DNA from: Mesostigma viride
Taxonomy: Eukaryota; Streptophyta; Mesostigmatophyceae; Mesostigmatales; Mesostigmataceae
Length of the DNA: 58,500 bases
Assembly: GCA_009746045.1 (NCBI GenBank)
Contig: RPFO01000034.1
Span: forward strand, 1,398,286-1,456,785
Reading direction: 5' to 3'
Notes under the pieces: generated by a model
Databases searched by the model: none
What the model saw: the letters and a program-made list of their open reading frames with translations, nothing else
What the model was told of the DNA's origin: nothing
Made by a program: the position numbers and the translations under genes
In this document: positions 19,747-29,739 of the stretch, in pieces
How positions within the stretch are numbered: position 1 is the first letter of the stretch
How the letters are laid out: every line of letters starts with the position of its first letter

Positions 19747-20700
19747 CATCTCCTCGCCATCCTCTTCAGCTTCTTCAAGCTAACTGAACGGGACCTCGTC
19801 GCTCGGCTCCGCAACCCAGCCCGGCCTGCGCAGCCGGCAGCCACACCGGCACCCTAGCTCCCTCTGCAAGGATGACATCCGAGCAGTGCTGGAGGAGCAC
19901 GTGACATGCATGGCCGCTGGCCGAGAACTGAGAAGAGGACGTACATTGATGACCACAGCGCTCAACACAGTGGAGGCCAAGGTCTCCAATACGAAAACCA
20001 AGGTCGCACACAAGCTTCAACCTTAGCTCACGGCGCTGCAGTCTGACCGCGCCGCGCGGCGCACAGTGCATCTGAGGCGCATGAGCACTGCACTCCTCTC
20101 CCGCCTCAACCAGGTGGAGGGGAAGTGCGGCGTGCTCATGAAGAAGCTTGAAGCCATCACCGCCCACACTGACACCCGGCGCGAGGCCCTGGCCACACAG
20201 GTCCCAAATGATAGCGGAGCAGACGGCCACCATCGCATCCCGCAGCCGGCAGCCACCCTGGCAGGATGCTGGCGACCTCCCGCCGCTCTCCTATGCGGAC
20301 CTGCTGCGGTCAGCAACCACCTCAACCACTGACGCCATCGCCACGAAACTCCAGGAGCTGGAGGACCACCGCCAGGCCGAACAACGGTAGGCCACCGACC
20401 GCGCTCGGCTCGCCGCCAGTACGTGCCGGGTGGTGCTACGTCATTTCCCCCAGAAGCCAGGTGAGACGTCAACCACCCTTGCCGAGGAGCTCAAGGACCA
20501 GCTTCTTACCCTCACGGGCCTGGTATGAGTACATAGGGGAGCTAGGTAGAACTGCGCGGGTGCCACCGCCTTCCCCACTCACGGGACAAGGCGGCTCCCC
20601 CACCTGTCCTGCTCACCTTCCCCTCCCCTGAGGACAAGCGGCGGTTCCTTTCTCGTCGCAAGAGGTTGCACGACCTCACCGAGGAGAGCTGGTAGGATTG
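19747..20700 (+). pseudogene. L1-like ORF1 remnant
   Basis: Plus-strand translation over changing frames gives, in order, a coiled-coil-like heptad stretch (about 20066-20210, LLSRLNQVEGK, LMKKLEAIT), another helical segment (KLQELEDHRQAEQR, 20345-20390), an RRM-like start (CRVVLRHFPQKPGE, about 20422) with an EELKDQLLTLTGL helix, and a C-terminal piece PVLLTFPSPEDKRRFL ending at a stop near 20692. Coiled coil, RRM and C-terminal domain in this order are those of L1-type ORF1 RNA chaperones. At least three stops or frame changes make it a pseudogene. Confidence 0.6.
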
Positions 20701-20764
20701 TATGCCTCCGTTCATCCACCCATATCAGGGTGAATACTCTGTGACTCCCCAACGGGAGCACAAG

Positions 20765-21710
20765 TTGGTACGTTCTTCCTACAAAATGAAACTAAATGAA
20801 TTGACTTATTTCAGAACGTCGCAGCGTGGTTGCACCCCTAGTACAACAAACAGACATGGACCGGGCAAGCTAGACACAGCGACCAGATGCAATTCAACCA
20901 TTGATGCCGATCGGAGCAGGCATGCTCTGTATTTCCTACGTAGTAACGGGATCGACGTACGCCTCGCTAGTTTGGAACCGTGCACCCACCTGAGTCTAGG
21001 TACGTCACCACAACCGCATTAATTCATCTGCCGGCCGGCCGGCGTCATGGTCAGCAGTGAGGCCTTCCTGTCCACCTGCCCCCGCCCTACACTTAAGCGC
21101 ATCGCCCTCCGCTCCCTCCTGTGGCGCTCTGACGCCGAGATTTGGGCGCCCCCTCTCTCCGCCTGCACCACCCATGTGACCGACGCCACAATTCCGCACC
21201 CTCCTCACGGAAGCCTTCTCGAGAGCAGCAAGTGACTCCCCTCGCTGAAGATGTGACATGTAAATCATTTCAGCCTATGCACTCGCCTGTCTATACCCTG
21301 CACACTTCTTTTGTGTGTGTGTGCCAGCCAATGCACCCGCCATGTCACTCCCACACATTCCAGCTTTAGTGCACCCGCCGTTTACGCCAGACTCTCTCCG
21401 CAAGCTAGTTTTGATCGCAGCTGTGGCTTGCCTCCGGGCATGAGGGAAGACGGGTATCTCTACCACCTTCCCAGAGTCCAACATACAGGGATGGAAAGCA
21501 TTACACGTGCTCCACATGACCTCATGGGGTCGTGCGTAATTCGTTAATTAATCAATTACTTAGTAACTGTACGTACCAGTGAAGTTTTTGGTACGATAGG
21601 AAGGGTGGCACTAAGAGGGGAAGGTTAACGGTGCAGCTATTATAGGGAAACAACCGACGTTCCGGCATGACAGTTCCCCCTAGAAGGCAGGTTGCCTCAC
21701 AAAACTGCTA
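20765..21710. other. no gene recognised
   Basis: Between the half-LINE and the MED7 region I see only short open frames without resemblance to known proteins and a TTAA-like run at 21541-21560 that may mark another retroposon end. Confidence 0.4.
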
Positions 21711-21715
21711 TTTAA

Positions 21716-21910
21716 CTAGGTCAGGCACTGCAACTGCTGGGCAGAGCCAAGGGCCAGCACGGATACCGCGGAGTCCAAGTCTTTGAGACAAAGGAGCCCA
21801 ACCCTTTCAGACAAAAAGTTGCCCTCGCGAACTCTAGCAGAATCGGCCCACAACCGTGCGAGAAAGGGGTAGCTGTCACTCGTCCGAGAGCCAGTTACAA
21901 CATAGGACAA
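21716..21910 (-). other. Short ORF downstream of MED7
   Basis: A 64-codon frame (MSYVVTGSRTSD ... LLCLKDLDSAVSV) has protein-like composition and lies on the same strand 46 bp after the MED7 stop. It may be part of the 3' UTR, an alternative last exon, or chance. No family recognised. Confidence 0.2.
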
Positions 21911-21955
21911 GATCGGGAACCAACTCTTTTCGGGGTAGCCTTGCGAAGCCGTAGG

Positions 21956-22879
21956 TTACCCAACCGCACCCCCGCCAACCAGACTGACATCCCTGCCCGC
22001 CCCACGCACGCCCACGCTCTGCGAGGGATGAGGATGCTCCATCCCCACCGTGGGGTCGCCCTCCTGGTCCCCCGCGCACCCGTCCTCATCCGTCACCGCA
22101 TCCATGACCGCCCACAACTCGTCGTCGTCATCATTACCATCATTATCTTTGCGCCCGCCCCTCCCATCCACCCGTGACGGCGACGAGGTGGACTGGGCAT
22201 GCGCCGGCCCTCCTTGACGGCCATCCAGCACGGGACCGCCCTGTTCATCCTGGATACTGGCATCCACGGCGCCCGATGCAGGGCGGCCAGAGATCCCATC
22301 GACCTCCATGATATCCGCCCCTGGGGGGGAGGATTCGGGGCCAGAGGACGAGGCCGCTTGAAGCTCTTCGAGAGCTTTCCGCAGGCTGGTCACGGCCGCG
22401 TCTCGGCGGTCCCGGACGTCCTGTGCGGCCGCCTTGCGCGCGTCAATCTGGGACTTGAGCATCGCGATCAGCGTCGCGCGCGCCTGGTGCGGCCGCAGCG
22501 AGTTGAGCAAGTGGTGCATGTTGCGGAGGAGCAGGCCGAGGTCTTCCACCTTGCGAGCCGAGTTGGACGGGTTCTCGATGAGGCTCTGCAGCAGGCCCAT
22601 GAAGTTGACGAGCAAGGACCTGTTCAGCTTGTGCAGCTCGCTCTTGTAGCGGGAGCTTGGCCCGTTTTCTCGACCTTCGAGGGAATAGAGTTGGTGTACG
22701 CCTTGCTCGGACAGGGATGGGAGGCCCTCTCGGGTCGTGTAGGTCAGGCCAAATACTTGGTATTCCCCGTCCACGGCCGGAGGCGGCGAAGGTGGAGACC
22801 GAGCCTGCCCTGCCTCCACGTCTTCGTGATCATAGTAAAGTTTGTAATATGGAGGAGGAGGGGGGAATGCAGAAGACAT
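21956..22879 (-). CDS. MED7: Mediator complex subunit 7
   Basis: A single 307-codon frame encodes the Mediator middle-module subunit, which bridges transcription factors and RNA polymerase II in the nucleus. It starts with the proline-aromatic MED7 signature (FPPPPPYYKLY), then FGLTYTT and the core LNRSLLVNF ... KVEDLGLLLRNMHHLLN ... RPHQARATL, all classic for the family and paired with MED21. A helix rich in Lys/Arg/Asp follows (to about residue 175). The remaining 130 residues are a low-complexity, Gly/Asp-rich tail unusual for MED7, so the C-terminus may be an extension or an unspliced 3' end. ATG 22879 is chosen because the family motif begins five residues later. A TGTAA polyadenylation-type motif, common in green algae, lies about 55 bases past the stop. 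Confidence 0.9.
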   Translation of the reverse strand: MSSAFPPPPPYYKLYYDHEDVEAGQARSPPSPPPAVDGEYQVFGLTYTTREGLPSLSEQGVHQLYSLEGRENGPSSRYKSELHKLNRSLLVNFMGLLQSLIENPSNSARKVEDLGLLLRNMHHLLNSLRPHQARATLIAMLKSQIDARKAAAQDVRDRRDAAVTSLRKALEELQAASSSGPESSPPGADIMEVDGISGRPASGAVDASIQDEQGGPVLDGRQGGPAHAQSTSSPSRVDGRGGRKDNDGNDDDDELWAVMDAVTDEDGCAGDQEGDPTVGMEHPHPSQSVGVRGAGRDVSLVGGGAVG

Positions 22880-22889
22880 TGTAACTAGC

Positions 22890-23700
22890 TATGCGGTTCT
22901 AGTGTTCTCAGTAATAACATCACCGCACTTTGCAGCTTCTCGCCAGGATATAGTCATAGAGCTTTGGCAACAAAAGCGCGCCTTTGCTCGGACACTGCTT
23001 CGTTTATCGTAAGCGCAGTCTACACGAATGTAGCCATCTCAGCAACAGGGGGCATTAATTCTTCGCTAAAGGCTAAGTTCTTTGTTCCCTTTGCCGATTA
23101 TAACTCTTTTCTGGAACACAAGGGGTCAGGCCCAGAGCAACGACTTACATCAGTCGGTGGCAGGGTGCACTTCTCGGAATTTCAGTAGCAGTTATGGTCT
23201 GCATGGCCTCGGCTATGGCCCCCTAGACCCACCGGCGTCCTGCCAAACCTTCTTCTACCAGCCGCAACTATCCATCTGCCTCCTTTGTCAACGTGTACTT
23301 CCACGTGTCGTCCTATGGCAATTTACACGATGCGTGGGCCATGCACGTGTCCGCTACATCCCTGTTGTCGCTTCCCTCTTGTGTTCTGGCCACTGTTGTA
23401 TCTCCTTTCTCTGGGAATTTCTTCGTGCGACTTAACATCGTAGGATAGATCTTCAGTGAGTACTTGATGATTGGTCAATAGCAAAGAGGTAACTCATCAT
23501 GCCGAACGTATGAATCCTTAGTTATGCAAGGGGCCTTGGTTGTTTATATGATGTAGGCGATGTTAAAGAGGGTATCAGCGTTCCGAAGTGGAATGGGCTG
23601 ACCGCGCTCTTTATCATATGGCAACAGCTTCTAATTGGCATATCGTAAGGAGGATTCGAGCACGGCAGATAGTGCGTATGTCTACATGTCGGTGTATGGA
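22890..23700. other. Intergenic region between divergent MED7 and monooxygenase genes
   Basis: About 0.8-0.9 kb separates the divergent start codons. It probably holds both promoters. No TATA box or coding exon could be assigned with confidence. Confidence 0.4.
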
Positions 23701-23795
23701 TATAGACGTCCTCGGGATGCCTTTTTGTGCTCAGGCTTATGTTCTTCCTGTGCACGTTGTTTGCCTGGAACTTGAAACCCGTTCAACGTGGGCCG

Positions 23796-26405
23796 ATGGC
23801 TAACACGGCCGTGCCTAAAGTTGATCGGGCAGCTGCCCTGGAGCTTGGAGACGCAAGGGCTCCCCGTGCAGTTGTGGCGGGGGGGTCACTGGGAGGACTT
23901 TTTGTCGGAGCCTTGCTACAGAGAGCAGGGTGGAGTGTTGACATATTTGAGAGGTCCGCTGGCGTAAGTACAGGCATAGAGGACGCGCCGAATGTGGTTT
24001 GCTTGCATCGGCGTGCCCTTTCCGTACATTCGGAATACCTTCCACATAGAATAGGTGCAAAGATAGCTGCTCCCCTACGAGCTTTCCTCCCTAAAACCGG
24101 ATTCATATTTCAAATCCATCGGCACCATTTCCTGGCGTGCGACTTTTTTTGTGGTAGGTTGGGAAGACTCGCTAGGGTGACCGGAACACGTCGAGTGGTG
24201 GCCTGTATGGTGGATTCATTTGGGGTGGCTTGATTTGGGGTGGCCAAGTAAGGGGGTTGCCAACATTACTTACCCCCCTAGATTCCATGCTCAACTTTCG
24301 CACGTGTGGTAAATGACGCTATGTGCCTTTGTCGGTAAAGCAGCTGAGCTGTATTATCACCTGCACTATAATGTGACGTCACCACACATGCTGCGTACAG
24401 CCAAGTGGAACGCGTGCATCTGTGTTGGGAGGCACAGAAACACATGGAGCACAGAAACGCCTGCCTTTACTATTAGTAAGTAGTGTCCATATCCTGAGCC
24501 ATGTATCCTGAGCATTGGCATCGCCCATCTTCTCTAGCCTCCAAAGTTGGGGATGCGCGCCCTTCCTCCCTGCTTAAAACTACCTGCGCGGACGCTGTAC
24601 GTGCGTCCTCCCGCTCTGCCCTAACTTCCATTCCTCCCCTCACTGGCACAATCTCTCCCTCCTATTCCCCTCCGGCTTCAAAGCCCCTGCCCCCTTCCTA
24701 AGTAAGATTAAAACAAAGAAGGTGTACGTGTCTTCTCTCTTCATTCACATGACTCCTCCCACAGATGCTGGGCAGTCATGCTTCCCTTTTTGGTCACTTG
24801 TCTTCTCGCCTGTTTTTGTCCCCATCTAAATTTCTTTGTCCCTATTAAAGCTGGACAGTCGCGACTTCCCGTCTGCGTTCGCTTGACTTGTCCCCTGTCC
24901 TCCAGTTCTCTACCCTCCAGATCCCTCGCTTTGCCACCTCTCTTCTCACGTCTTTCACTTCTACTCCCGCATGAACCCATACACATCTTCACATGCTGGA
25001 AATATGTTTCGTTCCAATCAAACTTCTCGCATCCGGTCTCATGCAGGAGCTGGACAGCCGCGGTGGCGGCATCGTCCTCCAGCCCGACGTGGAAGCCGCG
25101 CTCATGCACGCGGGGGTGGCGCACCCAGGGTCCCTGGGCGTGCCCAGCAACGAGCGTCTCCACCTGGACGCGGCCGGTCGCGTGATCACCCGCCACCTGT
25201 CCCACCAGACGATGACCTCGTGGTCCGCGCTCTACAACGCGCTGAGGCCGCTGATCAGCGACGGGCACTACCACCAAGGAGAGGCGCTGCTGGGATTTGT
25301 GCTGGGCAAGGAGTCCTATGGCGTACTTGGCTCTGCGGTCCCAAGTGCAAATGCCCAAGTGACAAGCGCCAGTACCCACACCGGCAAGGTGACGTCGTAT
25401 TTCTCCAGCGGGCGAGTGGAGACGAGCGACCTGTTGGTGGCGGCAGACGGCGTGACGTCGACGGTACGCCGACTGTTGCTCCCCGGCCATGAGCCGGTCT
25501 ATGCTGGCTACGTGGCGTACCGGGGCGTGGTGGCTGAGTCCGATGTGCTGTCATCCGCACCCAGCATGGCCCCCTTTGTGAACAAGTTCGTCTTTTACAC
25601 ATATGCCAGTAGCCAGTTCCTGGTCTACCTGATCCCGGGGGACGAGGGCAGCACGGCAGCGGGCCGGCGGCGGTTCAACTGGGTCTGGTACGTGCCGACT
25701 CAGCCTGGGGAGGAGCTGAGTTCCGTCCTGACGGACGTGGACGGGAGGGTGCGTGAGCGGTCGATCGCTCCGGGACAGATGCCAGCGGCCACAAGGGAGG
25801 CGTTACAGGAGCGGGCAGGGAGGGAGCTTCCTTTGCAGATGAGGGACCTTGTGCTGGCGACTGCGGAGCCTTTCGTGCAGCCGATCATGGACAACGAGGT
25901 CCCGCGAATGGCGTTTGGACAGGTGGCAATCGTCGGTGATGCCGCGTTCCTAGTTCGACCTCACACGGCCGCCAGCACGGCTAAGGCGGCGTGTGACGCG
26001 GTGGCGCTGGTGGACGCGCTGCTGGCATCTGCAACAGAATTACCAAGCCTCACTAATAAACCCTGCAATGGATCTGTCATGAAATCAGGTGGTGATCGGC
26101 CTTCTTGTAAAGCAGATTTTGATCAGGCAGGTTGTGTAGCGGGTCCTCAAGAACCTTCAAGCAAAGCAAGCTCTCTTCAACCCGTTTTCTCCGATGGTGG
26201 CCCTTCCGTTGCGGATGTTGTCTCCAACGCGCTCCAGCGGTGGGAGCCGGCCCAACTGGAGCTGGGGCGCTCGCTGCTGGCGCACGGGCAGCGTCTATGG
26301 AGGGGCATTGAGGATGAAGGGGGCGGGAGGGCGAGGTCGCAGCAAGGGGCGCTGTTGCCTGGAATGACATACTCGTTGGACACTTTGAATGGTAAAAGCC
26401 TATGA
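23796..26405 (+). CDS. FAD-dependent aromatic-ring-type monooxygenase (2 exons)
   Basis: Exons 23796-23963 and 25047-26405 join in phase 0 (SAG|ELDSRG) over a 1083-bp GT-AG intron, giving about 508 aa. The product is a class A flavoprotein hydroxylase closest by motif to the 2,6-dihydroxypyridine 3-monooxygenase type, using NAD(P)H and O2. Residues 26-35 carry the Rossmann motif VVAGGSLGGL; the exon-2 start RGGGIVLQPDV is typical; VAADGVTSTVR is the DG motif and VAIVGDAAFLVRPH the FAD-ribityl GD motif. An in-frame ATG at 23727 would add 23 hydrophobic residues, a possible targeting peptide. An odd 60-residue stretch after VALVDALL (about 26040-26210) and a 20-residue insert after GKESYG break the usual alignment and may be retained introns. 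Substrate unknown. Confidence 0.88.
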
Positions 26406-26448
26406 GAATGAGGTCAGCCAGCCAGGAACTGTGCTTTTACATCTGCAT

Positions 26449-26690
26449 CAATTAATTAACACGTGACTGCGTCACGTGGGTGCCAATACAAAGTAAAGTA
26501 ACCCCTATACACAACGAGAAGCAGGGAGGGCGCACTAGCTTCTCTCACTGCCACAAGTGGGCAGGCCACAGCTAGTGCGCTCGATCTATCCGCAGCATGG
26601 TGCCGGGGCGCAACACTGTGGGTGCAATACAACCATGCAATACCATAGGTAGGCTGACTCATAGCTTATGCTACAAACAGGTAACGTGGG
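26449..26690 (-). mobile_element. SINE-B-related retroposon after the monooxygenase stop
   Basis: It begins 44 bp after the stop codon with a TTAA run (26449-26459) and includes 'gtgggtgcaata' and 'ccatgcaataccatag', matching the head of SINE-B (14.2 kb). The LINE-B tag itself is altered. The monooxygenase 3' UTR probably runs into it. Confidence 0.45.
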
Positions 26691-26881
26691 CTCATGATGT
26701 CGGCTGAGGTGCAAGCTGATCGATGGCCACAAGGAGCCAAAATCTACGGTACTGTACCACTGAGCTAAAATCTTTGCAAGTGATGTAATGCCTATAAGGC
26801 CGTTATTGTCAATTTCCCCCTCTAAGACAACTAGCTCAAGTGAATGTTCTATTCCGGGAGAGCCCGGGGGGGCCTCCACAG

Positions 26882-27440
26882 CTAGTTTGTTGTTGACATA
26901 AAGATCCCGCCCCCCGACAGTACACTTGAGGCTTCTCGGGGCTGGTCTTGTGGCGGATGTAGTCGAGCCACTGGTCGCCGCGTTGCTGCTGCTGTGCTGG
27001 TCAGTTCGTTGTCAAGCGTCCAGGGGGAGTTCGCCAGCTTCTTGCAGCGACTGGAGTGGAACTGAACTCGGGCTGCGATGTCACAAAAGGTGGCGACCAT
27101 GGGTGGGGGGCCATCCTTGTCCCGTGGATGGGGCAGGCGGTAGGCACGTGCAGTGCCATAACTGCCGTTCCTTGCAGCTCCATTCGCGCGCCAAGAGCTG
27201 GGTCCTGATCTCGTCCCTGGAGAAGAGAGTCTGGGGTCTCCCCCCGGGCTGCATGTCGAAGCGCCTGAGGATGACCTGGCGCAGCGGTGACAGTCGCGGT
27301 CAGCAGCCTCGTGGCGCTTGTCTTCCAGCTCCTAGAGCTTGGCGGTGATGGCGCGGTGGTGGTACACATTGCCTGCATGGCTCTTGAGCAGGTCCGCCGA
27401 GGAGGCGAGAGTCGAGGGGTCATCGCCCGGCCCTATGACC
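26882..27440 (-). pseudogene. Second L1-like ORF1 remnant
   Basis: Minus-strand reading frames show a helical, charged stretch (ELEDKRHEAADRDCHRC, about 27340), an RRM-like RQVILRRFDMQPGG (about 27290) and a C-terminal segment AYRLPHPRDKDGPPPMVATF (about 27130-27070) followed by CKKL. The order and the PPPMVATF strand match L1-type ORF1 proteins and the remnant at 20.0-20.7 kb. Stops and frame changes separate the pieces. Confidence 0.5.
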
Positions 27441-27461
27441 GGCAGGTTATAGGCGGCGATA

Positions 27462-27780
27462 AATTAATTAGTCAATTTAAATTAATTAATCAATCAAAAC
27501 ACGTGCTCCCGTCTGGGAGTCACGAAGCACCAGATCGAGTGCTTTTAATCCCGTGAGTGTGCAGAGCGGGCAGGGTGCAGAGAACCCCCCCGGCTTCCCT
27601 CATGCCACAGGCGGCATGCCATGTGCAGGGTAGTGCACAATCGTCGACCCGTCGAAACGATCCGGCCGGCATCCCATGTAATTAATCCCTTGTGCCGGCT
27701 GTTTACATCCCCCACCTGCAGGTTGTAGCCTAGAATGTACCATACGCCCTTCTCAGGGATATCATGTGGCACGATTAAGT
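27462..27780 (-). mobile_element. SINE-B copy
   Basis: On the minus strand it ends with a variant of the LINE-B tag (gtgactcccagacgggagca, then cgtg) and a TTAA/TTGATT tail at 27462-27495. The body matches 14.04-14.15 kb (cgagtgcttttaatccc, then the catgccacaggc region). A part near 27705-27775 (cacctgcaggttgt ... cttctcaggg) also occurs at 4.85 kb. Confidence 0.7.
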
Positions 27781-28045
27781 TACGCGCCGCCCCACATGCG
27801 TGCGTTCACCTTTGGCACGTTGGCTGCCTGCGCGGCTCGTCCGTCCCGTGCGGCCGAGTTGCCGCTCTTGCTGTCCATGTAGTTAGTTTTCACCGTACTG
27901 CCGTCACGTGTGAAAAGGTGAAACGTTCCTTCCACCAGTATTTTCCGACGCGTACCGTACCATGGTGTCACGCGTCACGAGTCACCGGAGGCTGCCAACC
28001 TCTGCCAACACCGGATGTGATTTCCAAAAACCCGTACTGCTGTAA

Positions 28046-28360
28046 CTGGCTATTTGTGACAAGCCCGGAGGGAGTGTGCAGGAGGGGGGGGGGGGGGGGG
28101 GGGGGGGGGGTCCGAACCACTGACCCCACCCCCTGGTACTAGTTGAGGGGGTAGGGGCGGGTCAAGACCCCCCCCCTCTTCCCCCCCCCCCCCCCCTAGG
28201 TCCAATAGGGTAAGGTGGGGAGAAGGAGGGAAAGTGGGGGTTGGGGGAAATAGGGGGGGGGGGGAAGGGCGGGGTCAGACCACCCCACCCCCGACCCCCA
28301 CCCCTGGTCAGGGGGGGGGGGGAGTGCACACTCGCTCCGGGCTTGTCGCAAACAGCCACA
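28046..28360. repeat. Foldback element with long G/C runs
   Basis: About 36 bases at 28046-28081 (ggctatttgtgacaagcccg ...) are nearly the reverse complement of 28324-28360. Between them lie a run of about 27 G at 28083-28110, C-runs at 28168-28197 and several G-runs (28250-28263, 28311-28322). The interior is strongly strand-asymmetric and could form G-quadruplexes; run lengths are likely unreliable in any assembly. Confidence 0.7.
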
Positions 28361-28362
28361 AA

Positions 28363-28567
28363 CGGTATTTCTTATTCCGGGGCCCAATGGCCGGCGCCGC
28401 GCCAGACTCGCCCGCCTTTGGGCTTTGGGCGTCTTGGAATTGGGCTTTGGGCGTCTTGGAAGTTGGCTTTGGGCGTTTGCGCTTTTGGATTTCTACACTA
28501 CACTGGTACTACGTAAAAAAGCACAGACTGGTGCAGCGTAACATCCATACAACGTAAAATTACCGCC
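28363..28567 (+). mobile_element. Short inverted-repeat element, copy 1 (MITE-like)
   Basis: About 205 bp, an inverted copy of 41292-41503. The best-preserved copy has ends GGCGGTAATTTTAC and, inverted, GGCGGTATTTCTTA. The interior holds a tandem 'gggctttgggcgtcttgga' repeat. No coding capacity; target duplication not clear. Confidence 0.6.
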
Positions 28568-28569
28568 GC

Positions 28570-29700
28570 ACATGAGGCCGGCAGCAATAAACTGGCAGCC
28601 AGCAAGAACCGGACAATGGCGTCGGTTGCTGGTATTTCACTTACACTTCACAGACTGCTTTGGAGTTTTGAGCATTTCCAGGCTAACCGAACTTAACATA
28701 TTACCACATACAGCCTAGGAGGCTCCGGCGTAGTTCTTAAGCAGGAGCGTCCCGGCCGTTTCCAATGGCGCATGATGCATTCAAGCACCATGTGGCTTTT
28801 ATCTCGACATTATTGCTCATCGTGTCTACATCTTTCGGCGTGCGGGCTAGCACTGACACGAGTGCGCAAGGCGGTTCTGATCGTGGGACTTCAATCAAGA
28901 TCTTACGTAAGCTAATTTTTGTACACAAGCGAGGTTCCGAATGATCCAAGGGACCCGGCCCCTCATTATTCGGCCGCGGGTTCTTCTTATGCATGATGCT
29001 GCTGTGGATTGTCCGTGCCGGTAGTCTCTGTTCTACAGTAATGACGCGAATCCGCGTTGTGCTTGATCATGTAGTCAGCCCTTCGTGTTCATTACCTGTA
29101 AACGTTGATTGTTTCTTGACGCTTCTGAATGAAGAGTGTTAGAATGGAAGTATGGATTACATACCTAATTATGGGCACCCTTCCTTTATAATTACCTCGT
29201 TTAATTTGATACATCCTTTCCCCTATGCGTGTACGTGCTGGTAATCTTTTTCGCCTGCCTTACCCAGCTTTGTTTTGACGGCGAAATGGCCGCCAAAAGT
29301 TATAGGGTATCTTGTTACGGTATTCCCCCGATATTTCCTTCTGAAGTTACCTCGGTATCATGGCCGCGCGGCTGGCCGGCCCACACCTGCGTACCACTTT
29401 TACTCTCTAGAGTAGGTCTTTCACGTACCCCACGTCAATGTTTACATATCATATCGGATTGTATATCTCAAAATTAAACTAAGCATGCATTGTGCGCACA
29501 ATGCATATGTGCACCCGCCATGCGAAGGGCGCCTGCAGTACAATTTGCCGGCAATACGTGATCTCATCATGATCGTGATAAAAGAATGTCGTCTCTATTC
29601 AATATTAATTAGTAACATTGTATGATAAGGTTTGAAAGATAACCATGCCGGAGCGCTGAAGATAACGAGGGAATTACTAGGTAACCTACTTGCATTTATC
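28570..29700. other. no gene recognised
   Basis: This 1.1-kb stretch has no assignable coding region, repeat or RNA gene. Confidence 0.4.
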
Positions 29701-29739
29701 TGAGCTGGCTGGGTACCAGATGACATCATGTACCCGTTC

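Larger units (their letters stand above)
8015..20764 (+). mobile_element. ORF1-only 'half-LINE', split by the gypsy element
   Basis: After removing the gypsy insertion (8535-19741 and one copy of its target duplication), the left part (8015-8534) and right part (19747-20764) form one plus-strand unit of about 1.5 kb. It starts by a TTAA run, carries an ORF that looks like a type II, L1-like ORF1, and ends in the LINE-B 3' tag (about 20735-20764, tgtgactccccaacgggagc). Only a few bases separate the ORF1 stop (about 20692) from the 3' UTR, so there is no room for a reverse transcriptase. This is the structure of HAL1-like half-LINEs in mammals. The right boundary lacks a clear tail. Confidence 0.55.

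Noticed and set aside
22199-22888. 229-codon plus-strand ORF
   Set aside because: Antisense shadow of MED7, which has clear family motifs.
28162-28557. Pro- and Gly-rich ORFs around 28.2-28.5 kb
   Set aside because: They are translations of G/C homopolymer runs and of the MITE-like element.
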